A stretch of 41,348 bases of DNA from Chthonomonadaceae bacterium (GTDB lineage Bacteria; Armatimonadota; Chthonomonadetes; Chthonomonadales; Chthonomonadaceae), in contig JANXSG010000109.1 in assembly GCA_025352825.1 (NCBI GenBank), positions 1-41,348 on the forward strand, in the 5' to 3' direction. Below are positions 1 to 8,049 of the stretch, one piece after another. The translations under genes were made by a program, and so were the position numbers. The notes beneath the pieces are model-generated. The model was not told the DNA's origin. It searched no databases and saw only the letters and a list, made by a program, of their open reading frames with translations. Every line of letters begins with the position of its first letter. Position 1 is the first letter of the stretch.

Positions 1-962
1 CGTTCCACGTCATCAAAACCTACCACACTTATATCCTGAGGAACCTGTTTGCCCAACTTTTCTACATCAGATACGAACGCATGAGCAAGATTGTCATTCA
101 CTGCAAAAATCGCAGTGGGCGGCGATTCAAGGTTAAAATAGTAGTCTGCCGCAGTATTGCCTGTTCCATAAAAATCATTAATATTACATATCAGAGATTC
201 ATCCTCTGAAATTCCCCGCAGACGGAGAGCCTGATTGTATCCATTTTTTCGATCCAATATAGTCGAGGCACTATCTTTGTGAGTAAGGTGCCCGATGCGT
301 CTATGCCCCAGACCGAGCAGATGATTCACCGCTTTTTGAGCGCTATGAATGTTATCTACTCCCACAAAATCACAGTCAATCCCTTCGGGTATACGATCTA
401 TCAGTACTATCGGCACGCCCTCATCTGCAAAGCTATTTATCGTTTCTCGCGTGCGCTGACAGCCCATATGCCACAAAATTACTCCGGCGGCATTCTGTGC
501 CCGGGCATTTTCTAGAGCACGCCTCTCCAGCACGGAGCTAAAGGTGGCATCTTCCCCATAATTATCTTCCACCTTCAGACTGAACTCATCATATTGAAGC
601 CTGAGCGCTTGATTGATGCCCTGAAGTACCGCCATTGATGACGCGCTGTGTCCCTCGTGGGGCAAAATAGCGACGATGGTTCGCACTTCCACATGTGGCT
701 GTCTGGATGTGGGGGCAGAAGTAATCGCATGGTTAGTCGCTCTAACCCAGGGTCTTTTCCCTGGCATCCTTACAATCATTTCAGCATGTTCTAGCAGGTC
801 AAGCGCTGCCCGGACGACAGTACGGTCTACTTCAAACTCATCTGCAAGAGCACGTTCCGTGGGAAGCCAAGTCTCAGCAGGATACTCGCCGCGCAGAATT
901 CTTTTTTGAAGAGTCTCCTGGATAAGTAATGCGCTGGGATTTCTATGCCTGATCACCGTCAT
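1..962 (-). CDS. GntR-LacI chimeric transcriptional regulator (partial, C-terminus off the window)
   Basis: The minus strand is open from an ATG at 962 to the window edge, about 320 codons. The first ~70 residues form a GntR-type winged helix (PTERALADEF, then VDRTVVRAALDLLE). From about residue 90 a LacI/periplasmic-binding-type sensor domain follows, with TIVAILPHEG, QNAAGVILWH, VPIVLIDRIP, HRRIGHLTHK and the hallmark PPTAIFAVNDNLA and ISVVGFDDVE. This is the AraR-like layout of sugar-responsive repressors. The ligand is not readable from sequence. A sugar ABC permease begins at the far end of the window, but no direct link can be shown. The family acts as a ligand-relieved DNA-binding dimer in the cytoplasm. 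Confidence 0.93.
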   Translation of the reverse strand, partial: MTVIRHRNPSALLIQETLQKRILRGEYPAETWLPTERALADEFEVDRTVVRAALDLLEHAEMIVRMPGKRPWVRATNHAITSAPTSRQPHVEVRTIVAILPHEGHSASSMAVLQGINQALRLQYDEFSLKVEDNYGEDATFSSVLERRALENARAQNAAGVILWHMGCQRTRETINSFADEGVPIVLIDRIPEGIDCDFVGVDNIHSAQKAVNHLLGLGHRRIGHLTHKDSASTILDRKNGYNQALRLRGISEDESLICNINDFYGTGNTAADYYFNLESPPTAIFAVNDNLAHAFVSDVEKLGKQVPQDISVVGFDDVE

Positions 963-1001
963 GCTGCCACCAAATTAAACCAAAGATAATTGCACAACCA
1001 A

Positions 1002-1039
1002 ACTTTACCACACATGTTCCAAATTGTCAACAACATGTT
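1002..1039 (-). promoter_or_regulatory. Promoter and probable operator of the GntR-LacI gene
   Basis: On the minus strand TTGACA (1030-1025) and TAAAGT (1007-1002) are separated by exactly 17 bp, upstream of the ATG at 962. An inverted repeat, ACATGTT (1012-1018) and AACATGT (1032-1038), overlaps this promoter. One arm lies in the spacer and the other just upstream of the -35 box. An operator in this position would let the regulator repress its own transcription. The autoregulation is inferred. Confidence 0.6.
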
Positions 1040-1046
1040 AACTAAA

Positions 1047-1158
1047 GAGGTGATTGCAAAACCTATGGAAATACAATTTTTTGCCTAACCCCCTAAGAGG
1101 GCGGGTTAGGCAGAGCAGTAATCAAATATGTATAAATTTTGAGTTTTGCAATTACCTC
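1047..1158. mobile_element. MITE-like element with 16-bp terminal inverted repeats
   Basis: The ends GAGGTGATTGCAAAAC (1047-1062) and GTTTTGCAATTACCTC (1143-1158) are inverted copies with one mismatch. TAAA flanks both sides (1043-1046 and 1159-1162), possibly a 4-bp target duplication. The interior holds a second palindrome (TGCCTAACCC with GGGTTAGGCA) and no ORF. The right end recurs at 40444-40460, so the element belongs to a family. No transposase is present in the window, so it would be non-autonomous. Confidence 0.6.
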
Positions 1159-1205
1159 TAAATACCGCCTTTCTGCAGGCATATTTTCAACCTGTCTCTG
1201 CTGCC

Positions 1206-1234
1206 TTGACTCAGAGTACAGCCTGTGATATACT
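1206..1234 (+). promoter_or_regulatory. Promoter of the tRNA-Pro gene
   Basis: TTGACT (1206-1211) and TATACT (1229-1234) are separated by 17 bp, close to the sigma-70 consensus. Transcription would start near 1241, giving a leader of about 40 nt before the mature tRNA at 1280. Confidence 0.7.
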
Positions 1235-1279
1235 ACTTATGTTCCATTGAAATTGTTACATAAATAGTTTGATGAATTT

Positions 1280-1353
<74 letters not shown>

Positions 1354-1356
1354 TTC

Positions 1357-1411
1357 AATTTGATGGTTTGTTCCAGGGTGAACCCTGGAACAAACCATCA
1401 AATTTTGTTTG
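1357..1411 (+). terminator. Rho-independent terminator with a 22-bp perfect stem, after tRNA-Pro
   Basis: Arms 1357-1378 and 1383-1404 are fully complementary around a TGAA loop and are followed by TTTTGTTT. The stem is unusually long for a terminator. It starts 4 bases after the mature tRNA end. On the minus strand the hairpin lacks a T-run, so it mainly serves the plus-strand tRNA. Confidence 0.8.
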
Positions 1412-1439
1412 CACCTCTAACCTCTGCACCACAGGTACA

Positions 1440-2690
1440 TCATCTCGTGCTCCCCAACGACTTGGCAATTTCTAATCCGATATATCCTCGTTCATGAACC
1501 CCAAATCCACCGATCAGTGATAAATCTAGATTATTAGGTTTATCACGCAGTCGCATAAATATGTTGAACTGAGGATTCTCAGCGCTATTTCTGAATTGGT
1601 ATGCTGCCCCTAGTTGTATCTTCCATACAGGTATGTTGAGAACTTTTTGAAGATCAGAGATTTTTTGTGAGTTATCAGGGGGAGTGTAGTATGAAACTAT
1701 GTCCTGCCATAATAGAGTTATACCAGATGTGAAAAACCCGGAGTCATTCCGTCCTGCCATCTTGGATGATATATTATCCACCCCTAAATTACCTTGTAGG
1801 AATATGCCATTGTGTGATCTACGGTTCTCAGCTAAAAACTTTGAGAATCTAAATTCCTGATTCGATACATGGCCAACCCCCTCTACTTGTGTGTATGAGG
1901 TTCCAATTGTATAGCGAAATGCTTTCTGTGCATCGATATATGTCTGGATTAAGCGATTTACAGGCGCGTCAATCGTATCCAAACTTTTCTTAAGATAGGT
2001 TGAAGCGCTGATATGAAATTTATCAGGACAGTATTGGTATCCAAGGCGCTTTAAATATTTTACATCGGGTTCACCCTTGAATCTAAGCAATCTATTAGTA
2101 TCCTCATCTGTCTTGGAGTAATCGTGCCCCCTCGAAATGGCCATCCTGCTTCTGACAGAAGTCGAATTATAGTCTTTAATTGCTTGAAGTAATTTACGAT
2201 GAGTTTCACTAATGTCGGACCTCACAGAGAATGTAAATCCACCAAAATCCCCATAAAGAAATCCAGCATTGAAGTCCAGCCAGGATGGATTGTTGCTATA
2301 GTTGAGACTGTTGACACCAATAAAGCTATGACTGGTTATCAAGAACTGTTCATCCACATAAAATATGTTGGCAGGGATATATAATTTTGGTTTCTTCAGC
2401 AGATTTTCAAACGCGGCCAAGCTGTCAGTCAGTTCCTTTTGGTTATGAGCCGTACCTATGAAAAGGAAAACTGATCTTAGTTTTAGTCCACTCGAAGCAA
2501 GTTGACTGATACGTGTCTTATCTTCGAAACGAGAGGTTGCTTTGGATTGTGGTGTATTATTTTGGTTAGGGTCCGGTGGAGGCATTGGTGGTGGTGGTGT
2601 TTGGGCTGAACCAATAACGCTGAGCACGACACCGCATAAAATAAAGTGATAACGGATAAGATTCCTCATCTGCATTCGAAAAATTTTCAT
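1440..2690 (-). CDS. Secreted beta-rich protein, possible outer-membrane barrel, last gene of the CHAT operon
   Basis: I place the start at the ATG at 2690 (MKIFRMQ). It follows a GGAAGGG-type ribosome site, and an earlier in-frame ATG at 2780 would overlap the upstream gene. Residues 1-31 are a signal peptide ending near IGSAQ, followed by a Pro-rich linker (TPPPPMPPPDPNQ). The remaining ~380 residues are rich in alternating beta strands, for example KIQLGAAYQF, FNIFMRLRDK, LDLSLIGGFG and RGYIGLEIAK at the C-terminus. That pattern is compatible with an outer-membrane barrel. I do not recognise a family. It lies 73 bp downstream of the CHAT-NB-ARC gene on the same strand and is probably co-transcribed with it. 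Confidence 0.75.
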   Translation of the reverse strand: MKIFRMQMRNLIRYHFILCGVVLSVIGSAQTPPPPMPPPDPNQNNTPQSKATSRFEDKTRISQLASSGLKLRSVFLFIGTAHNQKELTDSLAAFENLLKKPKLYIPANIFYVDEQFLITSHSFIGVNSLNYSNNPSWLDFNAGFLYGDFGGFTFSVRSDISETHRKLLQAIKDYNSTSVRSRMAISRGHDYSKTDEDTNRLLRFKGEPDVKYLKRLGYQYCPDKFHISASTYLKKSLDTIDAPVNRLIQTYIDAQKAFRYTIGTSYTQVEGVGHVSNQEFRFSKFLAENRRSHNGIFLQGNLGVDNISSKMAGRNDSGFFTSGITLLWQDIVSYYTPPDNSQKISDLQKVLNIPVWKIQLGAAYQFRNSAENPQFNIFMRLRDKPNNLDLSLIGGFGVHERGYIGLEIAKSLGSTR

Positions 2691-2763
2691 TGTGTTGTCC
2701 CTTCCTTGTCGTCTGTAAATAAAATTCTGTTGACAGTAAATAAACATTCCATGGCTAAGTGAA

Positions 2764-5700
2764 CTAACAAACATCGGCAAATTTCTTCTTTAAAACTTCA
2801 ATCCGGGCTTTAGTAATGGTGCTGCGATTGTTCTGACTACCATAGATAAAATCGTAGTGGGTGAGGGCGTCTGCAAAATGAATTTGGGCATCAGCAAAAC
2901 TATATTCTGCTTCCAGGCAGTCGCCTATGTAGTAGAGGCTGTCTGCAATATCCTGATGAAAACGCTCGCCGTACGCTTCACTATAAATCTGTAAGGCCTC
3001 CTTATGACGAAGAACTGCTTCCTCCCAATCTTGTTTTTTCCTGAGAACCGTACCGATATTATTCAAGCGAATCGCTACTTGAACGCTTTGCTGGCCAAAA
3101 ACTTTTTGGTCGATCTCCAGCGCTTCTTGAAGATAACTCAGTGCCTCTCCTAACTTAATATCCTGTACCAGCAGCATACCGATGTAGTTGAGGCAAGAAG
3201 CAACTTTTTGATGCTGCCTGCCAAAATATTTCAGATTGATATCTAATGCTTTATCATAGTGCTGGCGAGCTTCAAAGAGCAGGTCGAGCGATCCTTCTTC
3301 GGTGGTCACCATCATCTTGAGAATAAAACCCAGTGTACAATGGAATTCAGCCATTTCCGAATCTTCTGGCGAAATTGTCTGTTCAGCGATGACGAGTGCC
3401 TCACGAGCATAGTCCAGCGCTTTCTGCTTATCTCCATCCTGAATAGATTCTGCCAAGTAACGCTGGGCAGTGGCTGACTGAATACTGATTCTTCCCCATG
3501 AATCACCACTTACTTGTTTTGCTTCCGCATAATGCTCCTGTGCTGCCGATCCGTCACAGTGTTCCAGAGTATAGGTTCCAAGTTCAATCAAAAAATGGTA
3601 GAGTTGACACTGCAAATCAGATGCCCGGCATAAAGAGGCCGAAATACGGCAGTGCACAATATCTGTGTAAAAATCCTTCCAAAGCTTTTGTTCATTGGAA
3701 CGTTTGAGATTCAAGATCAGAACATTAGCGCTCTTTTCTACGCAGGAAGTCATGACAGAGATTTTTTTCATCTCCTGATGCACGAAGACACGCAGAAGCT
3801 CATGAATTGAGAGTCGTTTATCTGTTTCACGTAAAATGTAACAGTTGTTCTCTAAATCCGCCAGAGCTTCCTCATAATCATTTCGTGAACAAGGCAGACA
3901 GGCGCAGTACAGTAGTTCAGGAGAAATTCCCCTACTGTCAAAGCAAGAAGCAATCTCTAGTATGTTACGAACATCAACGCTGAGCGACCGATAGGTCAAC
4001 TCGATTAAATCGAACAGCTCGCCTGAATGGCCAGTCGAATTAACCCACAACCGACGAGCTTTTTCCAGCTCTTGCGAGAGATTTTGAGTCAGCCGGCTCA
4101 GGTATTCCGTAAATGTCAGATGCAGTCTGCCAATATGGTGTGCTGCCAGGGCTAATGCAAGCGGAAGTCTGCCAAGCAGTTTCACGATAGCTTGCGCGGC
4201 TTCCAACTCGCCCTCATTGTCAGCACTGACTTTTGATTGCAGGAGATGGAGAGCAGAGATTCCATCCAGATCGTCTATCTGCTGCAAGGAATACGATGCA
4301 GGAATTACAGATCGAGATCTGGCAGTGATAATTCTGCTGCAGTTTCCCGCCGTAATTAGTAAGGATGTGTGCGTCTCCTCTTCTAAATTGTCGTAAATAA
4401 CCAGGGTCGGCCGAACTTCACGCTGAAGTATATCCCTCGTTCGCTGCGCTCGTACCTCCACGGGAAGATCTTCAGGAATGTTGAAAAATCTTCCAATGGA
4501 GGCGTACTCTTCCATCAATCGAGATGTGCTTTGCGCGTTTAACCAGAAAATACCGCCTGTGTACTCTAACCGACGACTATGTCCGTACTCAACTGCGATT
4601 TGAGTCTTTCCTAGTCCGGCCATACCCACCACAGCTGCCCCAGAGTTGCTGCCGCTCAAAAACTGGTGCAGTTGTAATAGCTCTCGTTCTCTGCCTAGAA
4701 ACTGCGGATTCCGAGGATATGGAATATTTGTTGGCGGCAAAGGTTCCGACTCCAGCGAAGCCCATTTGAAAAGCTGACTATCCGACACACCGAGATAAAG
4801 AATAGGCACTCCCCAATCTGCCCCCATACCTCGTATAGCTTGTCTGCCCTGGTAAACAGCTTCTTCTATATTAACAGGTTCCGCTACAGCCCCATAAAAT
4901 GCCCGGGCGAAAAGTGCTGCGGAACTGTCTCGTATCGGAAGCTGCATCGCCACCACAGCAGCTACTCCCCCTTTAGAAAGTGATTCCGCTGCCCCTTTCA
5001 TCGCCGAGGAGGTATTACAAGCAGAGAGAACCACGAGACGAGTATCAGCCTCCGCTAACCATTCTGCCAACTCATCTCCGTAGAGTGTGTCTTCACCATT
5101 ATTTCCGTGCAGTATCAGCACACCGCCTGTAGGGCGCATATCACCATGTCCCATAAAATGAAGAATATGCGGCTTTTCTCGATGAATGGCTTGCTCGATA
5201 CTATGTCGTGAGGCATCACGGAGAGTTGTACACTGTGCGCGCGAACTTCCCGAATGGTGCAGAGCGGAAACAATGCTCTTTATTTCGTCTTCCAGGTTTA
5301 AAAGATCAGGATAGGAAGAGGTTTTTGGATTTGCGCTGACTAGAAGTACTCTCAGTGGATTCACATTTATTGGCTCAGCAGCCTTGATTAGCGAAACGCT
5401 TCGTACCAGATGAATGGTTCGGTTTAAAGCAAGAAAAGGTTCTGAAGAGCTATTATATTTAGTCTCAGCAATGTTCACATATTCCCATGGGATGTTTTTA
5501 AAGCCTGAAGAATCGACACGCAGACTTAACCGGATACAATCGCTTGCGTCAATTCTTCTCTTCAATAAATCATTGATGATAGTTGAGAACTCGTATGAGA
5601 AAATGTGTGTTCCCAGGAAAGAGCCAAGCGAATCTAAGAACTTTAGAGGAAGCTCAGCATAGACATGATCTTTCAAAACTGAAAGAAACCTGTCCTCAAA

Positions 5701-5847
5701 CTCGTGCAAATCAATCGGAAGAAGTTTCCTTTCGAGTAAAACTCTCCCATTTCTTTCTAAGACACAAATAGAGTCGGAGTGGCCGTCGGACGATGGGGCG
5801 ATGTGGAGATCGAGCTGAATAGTAGAAGGCTTGTCCATAGTTCGCAT
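2764..5847 (-). CDS. CHAT protease - NB-ARC NTPase - TPR protein (NLR-like)
   Basis: This 1027-aa cytoplasmic protein has three modules. The CHAT caspase-like domain (~165-360) has the catalytic pair in HFMGHGD (His234) and LSACNTS (Cys277), both intact. The NB-ARC STAND NTPase (~385-700) has P-loop GMAGLGKT (408-415), Walker B TLVIYDN (481-487), a sensor stretch RIITARSR (505-512), GRLPLALALAA (~559-569) and an MHD-like IHELLRVF (~681-688). TPRs occupy ~770-1005. This order matches prokaryotic NLR-like sensors, in which C-terminal repeats detect a trigger, the NTPase oligomerises and the N-terminal effector acts. The start may be ATG 5847 or 5838. AGGA lies 4 nt before the first, which I keep. 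It is third in an operon behind a sigma-like gene and a 287-aa gene. The substrate is unknown. Confidence 0.92.
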   Translation of the reverse strand: MRTMDKPSTIQLDLHIAPSSDGHSDSICVLERNGRVLLERKLLPIDLHEFEDRFLSVLKDHVYAELPLKFLDSLGSFLGTHIFSYEFSTIINDLLKRRIDASDCIRLSLRVDSSGFKNIPWEYVNIAETKYNSSSEPFLALNRTIHLVRSVSLIKAAEPINVNPLRVLLVSANPKTSSYPDLLNLEDEIKSIVSALHHSGSSRAQCTTLRDASRHSIEQAIHREKPHILHFMGHGDMRPTGGVLILHGNNGEDTLYGDELAEWLAEADTRLVVLSACNTSSAMKGAAESLSKGGVAAVVAMQLPIRDSSAALFARAFYGAVAEPVNIEEAVYQGRQAIRGMGADWGVPILYLGVSDSQLFKWASLESEPLPPTNIPYPRNPQFLGRERELLQLHQFLSGSNSGAAVVGMAGLGKTQIAVEYGHSRRLEYTGGIFWLNAQSTSRLMEEYASIGRFFNIPEDLPVEVRAQRTRDILQREVRPTLVIYDNLEEETHTSLLITAGNCSRIITARSRSVIPASYSLQQIDDLDGISALHLLQSKVSADNEGELEAAQAIVKLLGRLPLALALAAHHIGRLHLTFTEYLSRLTQNLSQELEKARRLWVNSTGHSGELFDLIELTYRSLSVDVRNILEIASCFDSRGISPELLYCACLPCSRNDYEEALADLENNCYILRETDKRLSIHELLRVFVHQEMKKISVMTSCVEKSANVLILNLKRSNEQKLWKDFYTDIVHCRISASLCRASDLQCQLYHFLIELGTYTLEHCDGSAAQEHYAEAKQVSGDSWGRISIQSATAQRYLAESIQDGDKQKALDYAREALVIAEQTISPEDSEMAEFHCTLGFILKMMVTTEEGSLDLLFEARQHYDKALDINLKYFGRQHQKVASCLNYIGMLLVQDIKLGEALSYLQEALEIDQKVFGQQSVQVAIRLNNIGTVLRKKQDWEEAVLRHKEALQIYSEAYGERFHQDIADSLYYIGDCLEAEYSFADAQIHFADALTHYDFIYGSQNNRSTITKARIEVLKKKFADVC

Positions 5848-5921
5848 CTAATCCTAGAGAGGTGATAAAACCGCATGAACTGGGTGTTATAAATGCCAAA
5901 GCAGTTTCAGAACCTTGCGAA

Positions 5922-6785
5922 TTAAACAGGCAATTTAAACAGCTCATTCATATTATCGTTCCCAGGCATATAGATCAATAAATACAGACCGGATATTTTA
6001 CCCGCAGGAAGCGCCAGTGCAGACTGTAAGTCCTTAATGTGCCACTGGGCATGCCCTCCCTTAATCGCAGCGTTCCCAATCGGCCACTTCTCATCCTTCA
6101 AACGAAGCGCCAAACCTATCTGTTGATTTTCTAAATCCAGAATATCCTTATTCACCGAAGCTAACACTCTTACGGAGACTTCGAGATCTCCAGCAGAAGT
6201 AAGCTCCGCAAGAGTAACCCTGAATTTTAAATTATCCGGATTAGAAGTAATTATCTCTATCTCATCACTGGCTTCACCTCGCGCAAGTGCAGTTCGAGGC
6301 TCGGACATGCCTTGACTTAATCGTGCTCCAAAATCTTGGAAATCGGCGCAAATCGCCTGCGCTTCCAGCACTCCAAGCCTCGACTGTTCGAGAATATGGT
6401 TCCAGCCCTTATTTAACCATATTTGCCAGCCTGCCTGTGCATTTTTTTCCCGTTCCTCAGTGAGATCCACCCACGCTTGAGCTACTTCGGCTTCGTACTG
6501 ATCGCCAGTGGCACTCGAAAGAACCTCTGACCAATCAGATTTTTTGAGTCGCTCCAGAATACTGCTGGCCTTGATTAACCGCAGACGCAATGCTTTGCTT
6601 TTTACAAGCGATTCTTCCACATCGCGAGCCTGGGCAGATGACATGGCAGCGGAAAGATATCGAACAACGGCAGCAGTATCATGAGTAACACGCTCTCGAG
6701 ATAGCAGGGCATTTTGAGCAGATATGACATCGGCAATTAATGATATTGCAGCCGGTGATAGCTCAACATCGTTAACACTATTCAT
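5922..6785 (-). CDS. Uncharacterised 287-aa soluble protein between sigma-like and CHAT genes
   Basis: I start it at ATG 6785 (MNSVNDVEL), which follows GAGAGGAAAG at good spacing. The longer reading from 6842 would overlap the upstream gene by 65 bp. With this start the ATG overlaps the upstream stop by 8 bp, so translation is coupled to the sigma-like gene. The protein has no signal peptide or membrane segment. Residues ~1-170 are largely helical and charged (LRLIKASSILERLKKS, EREKNAQAGWQIWL). Residues ~190-287 look beta-rich (LKFRVTLAEL, DLEVSVRVLA, SGLYLLIYMP). I recognise no family. Its position makes it a candidate anti-sigma factor, adaptor or CHAT substrate, which is inference. Confidence 0.8.
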   Translation of the reverse strand: MNSVNDVELSPAAISLIADVISAQNALLSRERVTHDTAAVVRYLSAAMSSAQARDVEESLVKSKALRLRLIKASSILERLKKSDWSEVLSSATGDQYEAEVAQAWVDLTEEREKNAQAGWQIWLNKGWNHILEQSRLGVLEAQAICADFQDFGARLSQGMSEPRTALARGEASDEIEIITSNPDNLKFRVTLAELTSAGDLEVSVRVLASVNKDILDLENQQIGLALRLKDEKWPIGNAAIKGGHAQWHIKDLQSALALPAGKISGLYLLIYMPGNDNMNELFKLPV

Positions 6786-7950
6786 AAATGCTTTCCTCTC
6801 TCCTGGCACGGAAATTCCTAACCTGTTGGAGCATCCTATCACTGCTTATCCAGGCATTCAACATGGCTAGTGTAAGCTTGTAGCCAACCTGTTCTGCTGC
6901 TGGATTCAGATAGTTATGAATATCTCTATGAGGAAGCTCTTCTATGTATCTATACTCAAATACCAGTCGCTTCCACAATCCACTATGCAGTACTGTATCA
7001 GAATGATTTAATCCAGAATTCCTGCTCAAATCATTCATTAATACACTCATACATTTAGAGAACGGCAGAAGAGCATCACATCTAACAGTGAGTTCAAGCA
7101 GCTCTTCTTCGGTAATTTCAATTTTCGTATTTGATAAAATAGTTTTATCGAGTAGTGCGTATAGATATTTAAAAATTATTACTGCGGTTTCCCTCCATGT
7201 CCATCCTGACGGTGGCAGTTCAGCGCCATTTGGATGAATTGCTGTTTGGAGTAATTTGCTCAGATCTTGGTGTGAAGTACTTTCCGGCAGTCCCAGAATT
7301 AGTGCTGTGATTTCGACGGTCAGTTTATATAGTTCTGTAAAGCACATATATCTTATCACGGCGGGATCTAATAGCCACGAATCCAGTTTTTCTCTAGTGA
7401 TCTGTGCTTTACCGAGTTCTTCGGCTCCCAAGATTTGCACTATCTGACTCCACGATAAGCCATCTTGATAGTAGTACTGAGCTGCCAGAAGCTGCCTGCG
7501 ATGCATGCCTGAAGAGAAATCAGGATTTAAACCCAGGAAACACGAGTCTGCCAGGTGGTGAACTATGTTGGGTTCTTTACTATCCAGAATGGTGTGGATG
7601 AAATCCTCCGTGAAAGGCTGATCCGTTTCAGATAGATCGTCTACATCATCTATTTCAATAGTATTCCGTCGATTTAAAATAACATCTAAGGCACAGTTTC
7701 TGGAAGTTTTTCGCAGCAGCTGCATAAATGCAGCCACACCATTATTTTTAATATGTCCGCGAGCTCTCCATATATTAAGCTTTACCTGTAGAACAATATC
7801 CTCAATATCATCAAAGTTCAACCTGGAAACCTGGCGGTTTAAATAAGCACGAATAACGCAATTTCCCACTCTCATAAGCCTGTCAAACGCCTGCTGTGCC
7901 GCTCTTTCGTCATCAGACAGGTATATCTCTAAATTGCGTAGGTCGTCCAT
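6778..7950 (-). CDS. Sigma-factor-like protein with region 2 and two region-4-like modules
   Basis: The protein is 390 aa. Residues ~18-96 resemble sigma-70 region 2: AFDRLMRVGNCVIRAYL, then FDDIEDIVLQVKLNIWRAR, then FMQLLRKTSRNCALDVILNRR, the ECF-type pattern. Residues ~147-204 (RRQLLAAQYYYQDGLSWSQI VQILG) look like a region 4 helix-turn-helix. A similar 58-residue unit recurs at ~323-380 (KRLVFEYRYIEELPHRDI then LNAWISSDRML). Ordinary ECF sigma factors are ~170-200 aa, so this one is twice as long. ATG 7950 follows GAGGA about 10 nt upstream. It is first in the operon and shares a 99-bp intergenic region with the divergent 158-aa gene. The likely role is promoter recognition for a response regulon. 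Similarity is moderate and was judged by eye. Confidence 0.75.
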   Translation of the reverse strand: MDDLRNLEIYLSDDERAAQQAFDRLMRVGNCVIRAYLNRQVSRLNFDDIEDIVLQVKLNIWRARGHIKNNGVAAFMQLLRKTSRNCALDVILNRRNTIEIDDVDDLSETDQPFTEDFIHTILDSKEPNIVHHLADSCFLGLNPDFSSGMHRRQLLAAQYYYQDGLSWSQIVQILGAEELGKAQITREKLDSWLLDPAVIRYMCFTELYKLTVEITALILGLPESTSHQDLSKLLQTAIHPNGAELPPSGWTWRETAVIIFKYLYALLDKTILSNTKIEITEEELLELTVRCDALLPFSKCMSVLMNDLSRNSGLNHSDTVLHSGLWKRLVFEYRYIEELPHRDIHNYLNPAAEQVGYKLTLAMLNAWISSDRMLQQVRNFRARREESIYE

Positions 7951-8049
7951 TTCCCGATATCCTCATCACAGCAGCGGTAATTGACAATGTTATCTTTGCA
8001 ATATTGGTTCTTGAGTCAGCATAATCCTCTTTATTTTTAATGCCTGGCT

